Of a stretch of DNA of 16,996 nt, positions 5,750 through 12,969 are shown one piece after another. Under the pieces are notes generated by a model. The model was not told the origin of the DNA. It ran no database searches and was given only the letters and a program-made list of their open reading frames with translations. The DNA is taken from contig JAGOUB010000008.1 in assembly GCA_018061525.1 (NCBI GenBank), forward strand, positions 1 to 16,996, written 5' to 3'. Both the position numbers and the translations under genes were made by a program. Every line of letters starts with the position of its first letter. Positions within the stretch are counted from its first letter, which is position 1. Source of the DNA: Candidatus Peribacteraceae bacterium. Its GTDB lineage: Bacteria; Patescibacteriota; Gracilibacteria; Peribacterales; Peribacteraceae.

Positions 5750-6337
5750 ATGAATGAACCGACCCCCCAGCCCGAAGACCAAGATCCGCCCGAGCCCCCA
5801 GCTCCCGGGGATGCTGCCGAGATCGGCGGCGCACTGCCGTTTGATCCCGACGCGACGCCGCAGAAGCTGCCGAACCCGCGCGAGCAGTTCGCCGAGGGGA
5901 TCGAGGATGAGCTTAGGCGGATGGAAGCGGCGATCCGGGGGCGGCGTTTCGCCGAGGCGCTCGGTTGCGTGGAGTCGGCCGCCGCCATGCGCGAGCACGC
6001 CAATAGCGCTCTCGATCCCATCGATCTGGTCTGCCTGCCGGCGCTCGCCTCGCTGCGCACACTCGCCGCGGCGATCACCCTCGCCGAGAACATCGAAGCC
6101 GTGCGCAAGGCCGTGCCGCTCAACTTAACCGAAGGTTGGTCGCTCTACAGCGAGATCACCCACCTGTCCGTGCCGCTTGAACTCGCCGCCGACGAACTGC
6201 CGCCGCTCGGCGAGGCCGCCCGCGGTTTCCAACAATTGCTGCAGAGGCTGCGGTCTGCGTTCTACGACGAACTGCGCACGCGTCGCCCGGCAACGTACGG
6301 TCATCCGCTCCTCGATCCGCCGCGTCTGCGCGATTGA
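5750..6337 (+). CDS. Unknown protein with acidic Pro-rich N-terminus
   Basis: The 195-residue protein is not recognised. Residues 1-45 are rich in Pro, Glu and Asp and look disordered. The rest is mostly predicted amphipathic helix, with EQFAEGIEDELRRMEAAIRGRRFAEAL (split across about 45-71) suggesting a helical hairpin or TPR-like pair. There is no signal peptide, membrane segment, cysteine pair or catalytic motif. The start is set by the -10 element 6 nt upstream. It sits between sufU (divergent) and sufS (convergent), and its TGA is immediately adjacent to the sufS stop within TGATCA. Neither strand has room for a terminator. The codon pattern matches its neighbours, so it is a real gene of the region, but no function can be assigned. 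Confidence 0.75.
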   Translation: MNEPTPQPEDQDPPEPPAPGDAAEIGGALPFDPDATPQKLPNPREQFAEGIEDELRRMEAAIRGRRFAEALGCVESAAAMREHANSALDPIDLVCLPALASLRTLAAAITLAENIEAVRKAVPLNLTEGWSLYSEITHLSVPLELAADELPPLGEAARGFQQLLQRLRSAFYDELRTRRPATYGHPLLDPPRLRD

Positions 6338-7555
6338 TCAGGCGCGCCAGCGTCCAGCGATGTCCTTCACGGCCGCGATAAGGGCGGCGATTTCGGCGTG
6401 CGTGTTGTAGGGCGCAACGGACAGGCGCGTGGAGGCGGCGATGCCGAAGCGGCGGTGGAGCGGCTCGGCGCAGAGGTGGCCGGAGCGCAGGCAGAAGCCC
6501 TTTGTGGCCAGTTGGTCGGCGAGGTCATGGGCGTGCAGCCCCTCGATGGTGAAGCTCAGGCAGCCGTGGCGCTTGGCGGGATCCGTCGGACCGAGCAGGC
6601 GCGCGCCCGGGATTTCTCCGAGAGCCGACGCTTCTTTGAGTAGTGACCGTTCGTGCGCGGCGACTTCTTGATGGGGCAGCGACTTCAGCCAGCGCAGGGC
6701 CGTCATCAAGCCGACTGCTTCGCCGATCGGCAGCGTGCCGGCCTCGAAGCGCTCGGGCGCGTCGGCCGGAATGAATCCCGTCTCGCTCACCTCGCGCACC
6801 ATCCCTCCGCCGCCGAGGAACGGGGGCATCGCGGCCAACAATTCCGGGCGCGCGCAGAGCACGCCGACGCCCGTGGGCGCGAAGGCCTTGTGGCCGGAGA
6901 AGGCCAAAAAATCACAACCAAGAGCGGCCACGTCGATGGGTCCATGCGAGACGGCCTGTGCCGCGTCGACGCACACCAGGGCGCCGGCCGCCTTGGCACG
7001 GGCGATGATGCCGGGCAGGTCGGGACGGACGCCGAGGACGTTGCTCTGGGCCGTCACGCTCACCAACCGCACGCGGCCATCGGCGAGGAACGCATCGAGC
7101 GCGGCGAGGTCGAGTGCGCCGTCTTCATCGCAGGGAAGGACGCGCACCTCGAGGCCTATCGATTCCTGCAACTGGAACCACGGGACGAGATTGCTGTGGT
7201 GTTCGAGCACGCTCACGACCACGGCGTCGCCGCGCTTCCAGCTCATACCCAACGAACGGGCGACCAGGTTGAGCGACTCGGTCGCGCTCTTCGTGAAGAC
7301 AATCCAGGCGGGGGAGGGGGCGTTCAAAAACGACGCTATTTCGGTGCGCGCCTCTTCCCAGCGGGCGGTGGCGGCCTCGGCGAGGGGGTGCAATCCGCGG
7401 TAGGCCGAGCCGTTTTCGGTCTCGTAGAAGCGGCGCACGGCGTCGAGCACGACGGCCGGCTTCTGCGTGGTGGCGGCGCTATCGAGGTAGACGGGCGGCT
7501 TTGTTGAGCCGAAAAATGCGAATTGCCGGCGGATGGCTTCTGGGTCGAACGGCAC
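6338..7555 (-). CDS. sufS: SufS-type cysteine desulfurase
   Basis: The 405-residue PLP enzyme removes sulfur from cysteine as a persulfide and passes it to SufU for Fe-S cluster assembly. The family blocks appear in order: LDSAATTQKP (24-33), LEHHSNLVPW (117-126), SNVLG (171-175), DAAQAVSHGPIDV (197-209), the PLP lysine K223 in FSGHKAFAPTGVGVL, and the catalytic C362 in RSGHLCAEPL. The short loop before the cysteine and the RSGHxC context are typical of SufS (group II). The length matches the family. GTG at 7555 is chosen because TACCAT ends 8 nt upstream and VPFDPEAIRRQF is a normal SufS beginning. Two usual residues differ: NVHRGVH is SAYRGLH, and the His of VTHxSN is Ala in VTAQSN. Confidence 0.95.
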   Translation of the reverse strand: MPFDPEAIRRQFAFFGSTKPPVYLDSAATTQKPAVVLDAVRRFYETENGSAYRGLHPLAEAATARWEEARTEIASFLNAPSPAWIVFTKSATESLNLVARSLGMSWKRGDAVVVSVLEHHSNLVPWFQLQESIGLEVRVLPCDEDGALDLAALDAFLADGRVRLVSVTAQSNVLGVRPDLPGIIARAKAAGALVCVDAAQAVSHGPIDVAALGCDFLAFSGHKAFAPTGVGVLCARPELLAAMPPFLGGGGMVREVSETGFIPADAPERFEAGTLPIGEAVGLMTALRWLKSLPHQEVAAHERSLLKEASALGEIPGARLLGPTDPAKRHGCLSFTIEGLHAHDLADQLATKGFCLRSGHLCAEPLHRRFGIAASTRLSVAPYNTHAEIAALIAAVKDIAGRWRA

Positions 7556-7563
7556 GGTCCCGT

Positions 7564-7573
7564 ATGGTACGCT
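7564..7573. promoter_or_regulatory. Overlapping divergent -10 elements of sufS and the glycan operon
   Basis: TACCAT on the minus strand (7564-7569) ends 8 nt before the sufS GTG. TGG-TACGCT on the plus strand (7565-7573) lies 24 nt before the ATG of the membrane-protein gene. The two elements share bases and lie in a GGTAC-gct-GTACC inverted repeat (7566-7578), so polymerase binding for one direction should exclude the other. Confidence 0.45.
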
Positions 7574-7597
7574 GTACCCCCGTATTCCCGCCACCAG

Positions 7598-10378
7598 ATG
7601 CCCTCCGACCGCACTTCCAAGATTCTCGCCATCCTCCTGCCCAGCGCGCTCGTCGTGATCGGGGTGGTGACCGCCATTCTCTTCTATGGCGTGCCGGACC
7701 ATCTGGCCGGATTGCTGCCGAACGATCAGGCCAAGAGCATCATCGCTGACTGCGGCGGCGGCCTCGTCTGCCAGGGTCTCATGGCCTTCCTGCCGACATT
7801 CTTCCATGCCCTCGGCCGCGCGGCGCCATTCGTCCCGTACATCCTCCTTAGCCTGCTGGCCGTGGCCGCTTGGCTCGGCGCTCGTGCTATTGCCGGCAAC
7901 GATCATGAGCATCCGCGCGTGCGTGCCTGGGTGCTGCCGCTGCTCCTACTGGGCGCCATCTGGCTGCTCTTCACCACGCTCGCTGGCGCCGACATCGGCC
8001 GCGGTGCGCCGCTCGCGCGCTTGGCCGATCCGGCTGCCTACCAGAACGTCGACGCCGACACGCTGGCCGCGCTGCGCACCTCGTTCGCCGATCTCCAAAC
8101 GCGCGGCTGTCTGACGCCCGTGGCGGGCACGCCCTTCTACGATCTGACGATGGCCTGCTCGCAGCAGTCGTTCTTCACGCTGGTGCTGCCGGCCTTCCTC
8201 TTCGTGTCACTCGTCTTCCTCGACTTCCTACTGCTCGGCGCCGCGCTGCTCTCGTGGCTGCGCCTAAAACCCCGCCATGGCCTCACGCCCGGGCTTGAGT
8301 TCCTGGTGTCGCTGGGCCTCGGCATCGGCGGCATCGTCGCCGTTCTTTGGCTCTTGGCCGTGGCCGGATTGGTCACGCCCTGGAGCGGCTGGGTCCTGCT
8401 GCTCGGTATTCCCGTGATCTGCTGGAAGCAGGCGCTCGCGCTCTGGCAGCGGGCCCGCGAGACATCGTTCGAACTGCCCTCGCGCTTCGGCGGTTGGCCG
8501 CTCGTGATCGGCTGGGCGCTGATCGGCCTCCTTGCTCTCAACTTTCTGTCCGTCATCCGCCCCTTCCCGATTGGCTGGGACGACCTCGGCAGCTACCTGA
8601 ACCGCCCGCACCTGCTGGTGGAGTACGGCGGCTTTATCCCGAAGATGGCGTCGTTCCAGTGGGAGTACGTCACGTCGCTCGGCTTCTGGATCTTCGGTTC
8701 CGAGACCGAGTTCGGTGCGGTGGCGTCGATGCTACTCAACTGGCTGGCCGGCGTGGTGGCGGTGCTCGCCGCCATCGGCGTGGCGCGCCTGGTGCTCAAG
8801 CGCGGCGGCCTCCTGACCGGATTCTTCTACGCGCTGCTGCCGGTAGTCGGCCACTTCTCGTTCGCCGACATGAAGATCGACAACGCCGTCTTCGCCATGA
8901 GCGCGCTCGCGACGGCCTGCGTCTTTGCGGCTCTGTTCAGCGGTGATGCGGACCGTCCCGTCGAGCCGCGCGACCGCCGCCTGTGGCTCTTGCTCGCCGG
9001 CGTCTTCGCGGGACTCGCCTTCGGCTTCAAAGTGACGGCTGCGATGACGATCTTCGCCCTGCTGGCGGTCCTCGCCGGTGCCGAGCTGGGAGCGTTGGGA
9101 GCCGTGGGTGTGTCGTTCGTCGCACTGGCCGCCTTCGTGGCGCAGGGCACGTTCAACGCCTCGGCCTTCGCGAGTCGCTTCTTCGCCACGCCGCTCACGG
9201 TGCCCGCGCTGCCGCTCATGATCGTCGCCGCGCTCGCGGCCGCCGCTTGTCTGTGGTGGGCCGCCCGTCGTCGGGCCTGGCGTCCCGCGGGGCTTGATGC
9301 CGCCTTCTTCCTGATCGGCGCCATCGTCGTGGTGCTGCCGTGGATCATCCATAACAACGTCTACAACCGGTACTGGCCGCCGAGCTTGGCCTTCACCGCC
9401 GAGAACCGCCTGTCGGCCGCCATCAGCCTGGAGCCGGACTTCGCCTCCGACATCCGCGACGTACGCGTGCTGCCGCCCGAGCTGCAGCCTGACCTCACGT
9501 CGGCCGCCTGCCTGAGCACCGGCACGGCCGAGGAGCTCGACCGCTATTGGGGCGCCGGCACCGGTCCTGCGCACTACCTGCTGCTGCCGTGGCGCACGAT
9601 CCTCAACTTGGATAACGGCGGCTACTACGTGACGACCTCGTTCTTCCTCTTCCTGCTCCCGCTGCTCCTGCTTGCGCCTGCCTTCTGGCAGCCGGGTTCG
9701 CGCCGCCTGCGCTGGCTTGTCGTCTTCACGCTGATCCAGGCGGTGGAGTGGGCGCTGCTCGCCAACGGCATCCTCTGGTACGGCATCGGCATGTTTATCG
9801 GCATTGCTGCCATGGCCGAAGCCCTGCTCGTGGAGTCGCCTAATCGCCGCACACGTTGGATCGTGGGCGTGTTCCTGGGCCTGTCGCTGCTCACGTCGGC
9901 CAGCCTGCGTATCTGGCAGTTCGAGATGCAGGGCGGATCGCTGGAGTACGTCATCGGTAAGGTAAATGCGGACGTCGTCTACGCCCAGACCATCCCGCAC
10001 TACCGCGAGGTGGCCGCGCTCGTCGATAGCCGCGCTGAGTCGATTCCCGACCGACCCTTCACGCTGCGCATGGGCACGTTCATCCCGTACTTCGTACCGC
10101 GCAACGCCGAGCGTTTGCCGCTCTCGGACAACCAACTCGACTTCTTCTCCTGCGTGGCCCAAGAAAACGACCCGGCGCTGACCACCGCGCGCCTCAAGGC
10201 CTTCGGCTTTAACAGCGTGATCTTCGACCTAAACACGGCCACCATCGAGGCCGATCTGGAGGGTACGCTCCACCAGAAGGTGCAGCGCTTTGTCACCTAC
10301 GCTTCCGATCCCGCCTCCGGCCTGCAGCCCGTGGTTGTCGACCAACAGTCCGGCATCGCGTACTTCCTCATCCCATGA
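7598..10378 (+). CDS. Large multi-pass membrane protein, GT-C glycosyltransferase-like
   Basis: The 926-residue protein has about a dozen hydrophobic segments (for example about 10-30, 80-98, 110-128, 193-219, 236-258, 300-320, 375-398, 462-495, 540-555, 567-583, 677-695, 705-745). It resembles lipid-carrier-dependent GT-C transferases of the GT39/ArnT kind. WDDLGSYLNRP (327-337) after a membrane segment is a candidate for the first-loop acidic catalytic motif. LPWIIHNNVYNRYWPP (580-595) and LLPWRTIL (662-669) before FFLFLLPLLLL match usual late-loop patterns. A non-membrane C-terminal domain follows (about 785-926). Such enzymes move a sugar from a polyprenyl-phosphate donor outside the cytoplasmic membrane. 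The N-terminal 300 residues, with two loops containing Cys pairs (C52/C58, C171/C187), are unlike the family and unassigned. Its stop overlaps the DPM1-like gene by ATGA, linking donor synthesis and use. Confidence 0.72.
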   Translation: MPSDRTSKILAILLPSALVVIGVVTAILFYGVPDHLAGLLPNDQAKSIIADCGGGLVCQGLMAFLPTFFHALGRAAPFVPYILLSLLAVAAWLGARAIAGNDHEHPRVRAWVLPLLLLGAIWLLFTTLAGADIGRGAPLARLADPAAYQNVDADTLAALRTSFADLQTRGCLTPVAGTPFYDLTMACSQQSFFTLVLPAFLFVSLVFLDFLLLGAALLSWLRLKPRHGLTPGLEFLVSLGLGIGGIVAVLWLLAVAGLVTPWSGWVLLLGIPVICWKQALALWQRARETSFELPSRFGGWPLVIGWALIGLLALNFLSVIRPFPIGWDDLGSYLNRPHLLVEYGGFIPKMASFQWEYVTSLGFWIFGSETEFGAVASMLLNWLAGVVAVLAAIGVARLVLKRGGLLTGFFYALLPVVGHFSFADMKIDNAVFAMSALATACVFAALFSGDADRPVEPRDRRLWLLLAGVFAGLAFGFKVTAAMTIFALLAVLAGAELGALGAVGVSFVALAAFVAQGTFNASAFASRFFATPLTVPALPLMIVAALAAAACLWWAARRRAWRPAGLDAAFFLIGAIVVVLPWIIHNNVYNRYWPPSLAFTAENRLSAAISLEPDFASDIRDVRVLPPELQPDLTSAACLSTGTAEELDRYWGAGTGPAHYLLLPWRTILNLDNGGYYVTTSFFLFLLPLLLLAPAFWQPGSRRLRWLVVFTLIQAVEWALLANGILWYGIGMFIGIAAMAEALLVESPNRRTRWIVGVFLGLSLLTSASLRIWQFEMQGGSLEYVIGKVNADVVYAQTIPHYREVAALVDSRAESIPDRPFTLRMGTFIPYFVPRNAERLPLSDNQLDFFSCVAQENDPALTTARLKAFGFNSVIFDLNTATIEADLEGTLHQKVQRFVTYASDPASGLQPVVVDQQSGIAYFLIP

Positions 10379-11058
10379 GCAGCTCCCTCTCTCCGGTCGT
10401 CGCCGTCATCCCTGCGCTCAACGAAGCCACCCGTATTAAGGCGGTGGTGGAACAGACGCTGTCATTCGTCGACAAGGTCGTGGTCGTGGACGACGGCTCC
10501 ACCGACGGCACCGGCGATGTGGCCCGCGCTGCCGGCGCGATCGTGGTGCGCCACGCCCAGAACCTCGGTCCCGGCGGCGCCACCATGACCGGCATCGTCG
10601 CGGCGCGTCGTCTGGGCGCCAAAGCAGCGGTCACGCTCGACGCCGACGGCCAGCACTTCGGCAGCGACATCCCGGCCTTCCTTGGACCGCTCGAGCGCGG
10701 CGAGGCCGACGTCGTCTTTGCCAATCGCTTCGGCCGCATCAATAACATCCCCTTCATCCGCCGCCTGGCCAACGCCGTGGGCAACATGATCACCTACTTG
10801 GCCACGGGTCTGTGGGTGGCCGATAGCCAGTGCGGTCTCAAGGCCTTCGGACCTAAGGCGCTGGCCGGCCTCAATCTACGCATGCCCGGCTTCGAGTTCT
10901 GCACCGAGATCGTGCGCGAGGTCAGCCGCAAGAAGTGGACCTTCGTCGAGGTGCCCGCGAAGGTGATGTATTCTGAGTACACGATGGCCAAGGGGCAGTC
11001 GTTCGCTACCGGCCTCAAGACCGCTGCCCGCATCCTGCTGCGTTCCTTCATGCGCTGA
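10375..11058 (+). CDS. GT2 polyprenyl-phosphate glycosyltransferase (DPM1/DPG-synthase-like)
   Basis: The 227-residue cytoplasmic enzyme would transfer a sugar from a nucleotide donor to polyprenyl phosphate. Motifs are VIPALNE (11-17), VVDDGSTDGT (37-46), the metal-binding TLDADGQH (87-94), ANRFG (116-120), SQCGLKAF (151-158) and FEFCTEI (173-179), all typical of DPM1-like GT2 proteins. There is no C-terminal membrane segment; the next gene (DUF2304) is the usual membrane partner of such soluble versions. Its ATG overlaps the TGA of the upstream gene by 4 nt, implying translational coupling. Sugar identity (mannose, glucose or other) cannot be read. Confidence 0.9.
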   Translation: MSSSLSPVVAVIPALNEATRIKAVVEQTLSFVDKVVVVDDGSTDGTGDVARAAGAIVVRHAQNLGPGGATMTGIVAARRLGAKAAVTLDADGQHFGSDIPAFLGPLERGEADVVFANRFGRINNIPFIRRLANAVGNMITYLATGLWVADSQCGLKAFGPKALAGLNLRMPGFEFCTEIVREVSRKKWTFVEVPAKVMYSEYTMAKGQSFATGLKTAARILLRSFMR

Positions 11059-11060
11059 TT

Positions 11061-11414
11061 ATGACGCTCACGCCCTACCAAATCGTCGTCCCCATCCTCT
11101 CGCTCATCGCCCTGGCCTACGTCTGGGGACTCGCCTTGCGCGGCAAGAAGGGCCTCTGGGAAGCGATCCTCTGGACTGCTTTCTGGGGCGGCATCGCCAC
11201 GATCGCGTTCATGCCGTCGCTGCTCTCGTACCTCACGCTCGCGACGGGCATCAAGAACCAAGAGAACGCCATCATCGTGACGGCGATCGGTATCCTGTTT
11301 TTCATCGTCTTTCAGTTCACCGTCCGTCTGGAGGAACTGAGCCAGCGCCAGGCCAAGCTCGTGCGCGACCTCGCCCTGCGTGACGCCGGGTTGCCGCCGG
11401 ACGCGCCCCGCTGA
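11061..11414 (+). CDS. DUF2304-family small membrane protein
   Basis: The 117-residue protein has three hydrophobic segments (about 8-25, 32-53, 70-90) followed by a charged helix (RLEELSQRQAKLVRDLALRD, about 91-110). This is the layout of DUF2304 proteins, usually encoded next to a DPM1-like GT2. The family has no proven activity; the common suggestion is membrane anchoring or flipping of the lipid-linked sugar, which is inference. It starts 2 nt after the upstream stop, without a ribosome site, so it is probably coupled. Confidence 0.85.
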   Translation: MTLTPYQIVVPILSLIALAYVWGLALRGKKGLWEAILWTAFWGGIATIAFMPSLLSYLTLATGIKNQENAIIVTAIGILFFIVFQFTVRLEELSQRQAKLVRDLALRDAGLPPDAPR

Positions 11415-11419
11415 CCGCG

Positions 11420-12526
11420 ATGCGCACCATCCTGCTCATCAGCCCGTACTGGAAGGAGCCGCACCGCTGGATGGCGAGCTCGTTGAAGCTGGCCGAGCTC
11501 TGGCAGAAGCTGGGCTACCGCGTGGTGGTGGCGTGCATGGGCAGCGAGACCAAGATCCAGGTCGTCTCACCCACGCTCACGATCCACTTTAAGAAAGATG
11601 TCTTCCTGCCCGATCCTCTCAATTTCGGCATCTGCCTGGGCTTCGGGGGATTGGTCCGCCGGCTCATCCGCGAGGAGAAGCCAGACCTGATCGTCTACAA
11701 CAAGATCCTCTTCTGGACGTCCTTTAGCCTGCCGTGGCTGCGCCTGCTCGGGCACCGTGTGACGCTGCTTACCGACGCGCTCGTGGGCATGACGTGGTGG
11801 CCGCGCAGCCGCTTCGTCGGTTGGATCATGGCGGCCGGTGCCTGGACGGTGGGCTGGGCGGTGATGCTTTCGGCCGAGCGGATGGTGTTCTTCCACCCCC
11901 AGCCCGAGCGATTGCTCAAGCGCCTGGGCGTGGCGGGCAAGTCGCGCGTCATCCCGCAGGGCATCGATCCGGCCGGCTTCGGTCCGACCGCCGCGCGCGG
12001 CGCCGACGGCAAGGTGGTGGTCACGTACGTCGGCCGCTTGGAATCCGTGAAGGGCGCCGACGACTTCGCCGCCGCGGTGGCACCGCTCAAGAAGCAGTTC
12101 CCGGAATTGGTCGTGCGCGTCGCCGGTTGGTACAAGCCCGGCCATCCGCTGGTGGAGGAGTACCAGGACCGCATCGAATTCCTGGGCCTGCGTGACGACG
12201 TGCCGGCGGTGCTGGGCGGCAGCGATATCTTTGTGATGCCGAGCTACAGCGAGGGCCTGAGCAACGCGATCATGGAGGCGATGGCCAGCGACTGCGCGGT
12301 GGTGGCCAGCGAGGTGGGCGGCAACCGCTATCTGGTCGAGAACGGCATCACGGGCCTGCTCTTCGAGCCGGGTGATCGCGCGGCCTTGCAGGCGCATATC
12401 CGTCGGCTGCTGGAAGATCCGAACAAGCGTCGGCGCATGGGCGAGGCGGCGCGGGGAAAGATTGAAAAGGAGTTTTCGTGGGAGGTGGTGGGGAAGAGGT
12501 ATGAGGAGTTGTTTGAGGAGAAGTAA
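11420..12526 (+). CDS. GT4-family glycosyltransferase
   Basis: The 368-residue GT-B enzyme would be a retaining transferase extending a lipid-linked glycan in the cytoplasm. The N-terminal domain carries ISPYWKEPHRWM (7-18). A hydrophobic stretch (about 133-151) may touch the membrane. The C-terminal donor domain shows IPQGID (178-183), YVGRLESVKG (203-212; R206, K211), and the E-x7-E motif SEGLSNAIMEAMA (E278, E286) followed by SEVGGNRYLVENGITGLLFEPGD. It is last in the four-gene operon, 5 nt after DUF2304. About the last 25 codons switch from C-ending to G-rich, T-containing codons (GTG, GGG, AGG, TTG, TTT), unlike the rest of the gene and next to a repeat-rich block. Acceptor and sugar are unknown. 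Confidence 0.9.
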   Translation: MRTILLISPYWKEPHRWMASSLKLAELWQKLGYRVVVACMGSETKIQVVSPTLTIHFKKDVFLPDPLNFGICLGFGGLVRRLIREEKPDLIVYNKILFWTSFSLPWLRLLGHRVTLLTDALVGMTWWPRSRFVGWIMAAGAWTVGWAVMLSAERMVFFHPQPERLLKRLGVAGKSRVIPQGIDPAGFGPTAARGADGKVVVTYVGRLESVKGADDFAAAVAPLKKQFPELVVRVAGWYKPGHPLVEEYQDRIEFLGLRDDVPAVLGGSDIFVMPSYSEGLSNAIMEAMASDCAVVASEVGGNRYLVENGITGLLFEPGDRAALQAHIRRLLEDPNKRRRMGEAARGKIEKEFSWEVVGKRYEELFEEK

Positions 12527-12565
12527 GAGCTTCCACTTTTTGTGTCAGGTGCCAACGGCTGGTAT

Positions 12566-12592
12566 CCACTTTCTTTGGCGCAAAGAAAGTGG
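12566..12592. repeat. Perfect 11-bp hairpin downstream of the glycan operon
   Basis: CCACTTTCTTT and AAAGAAAGTGG flank a GGCGC loop. Neither strand has a T-tract after the stem, so it is not a standard terminator. It may hold back 3' exonuclease or mark an element end. Between it and the GT4 stop only a short T-run (12536-12540) after a weak imperfect stem is seen. Confidence 0.75.
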
Positions 12593-12603
12593 AGAAAGAA
12601 ACA

Positions 12604-12757
12604 GGCCGCTGTCGTGGCGTTGCCTACGCGGAATGGCTCGGTCCGCGGGCGGCGCAAACTCGGCCGCGCCTCTCTTGAGTCGCGCGGCCTCGGACCTGCG
12701 CCGCCACTATTCGCGGACACGTCGCCAACCGCGTGACGGCACCGCCACTGGGCGGCC
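12604..12757. repeat. Large imperfect palindrome (~154 bp)
   Basis: Nested arms pair across one centre: GGCCGC (12604-12609) with GCGGCC (12752-12757); 12614-12631 with 12729-12748, interrupted by small bulges; GTCCGCG (12641-12647) with CGCGGAC (12712-12718); GGCGGCGCA (12648-12656) with TGCGCCGCC (12697-12705); GGCCGCGC (12662-12669) with GCGCGGCC (12682-12689). The central loop is 12 nt. It lies between convergent genes. No T-tract follows either end, and no long open frame in it looks real. It could be a cruciform-forming or miniature element, or a structured RNA. Confidence 0.82.
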
Positions 12758-12788
12758 ACCCGGTGGGGGGATGTAGCACGATCGAATA

Positions 12789-12964
12789 TCGCCTTCGGCG
12801 CACGGTCGCGTCTATGGAACGGAGGGGTGCGCGCCGGCCGGGGGTGAAGGGGCACGAAGAATATTTCCTCCTTCGGGAGGGTGTCACTACCAAGCAGAAC
12901 CATGGAGAGGGGCTCGGCGCGCCAGCGTTTTGGCGCCACCTTTTGCGCGCTGCAAAAGGTGGCA
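12789..12964. repeat. Dispersed intergenic repeat, copy 2 (~176 bp)
   Basis: It matches 3892-4070 in direct orientation at about 93-94%, including the C(UUCG)G hairpin (12867-12880) and the terminal 11-bp hairpin (12936-12962). In that hairpin the loop is GCGCT instead of GCGCCT while the stem is unchanged, pointing to selection for the structure. It ends 5 bases before the stop of the methyltransferase gene. With the palindrome and the hairpin it accounts for nearly all of the 443-base gap; no gene is seen there. Confidence 0.88.
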
Positions 12965-12969
12965 ATGAA

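Noticed and set aside
6653..7507. 284-codon plus-strand open frame opposite sufS
   Set aside because: The minus strand encodes a complete cysteine desulfurase with catalytic residues; the plus-strand frame is Gly/Arg/His-rich without motifs.
8732..10162. 476-codon minus-strand open frame opposite the GT-C-like gene
   Set aside because: Charged, repetitive composition typical of antisense frames; the plus strand encodes a coherent multi-pass membrane protein.
12527..12540. Possible intrinsic terminator right after the GT4 stop
   Set aside because: The stem is only 4-5 pairs with a bulge before a T5 run; too weak to call.
12789..12964. Short conserved peptide (PKEEI-FVPLHPRPARTPPF) encoded on the minus strand of both repeat copies
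   Set aside because: Copy differences mostly change amino acids and no start signal is seen; hairpin stems are better preserved than the reading frame.
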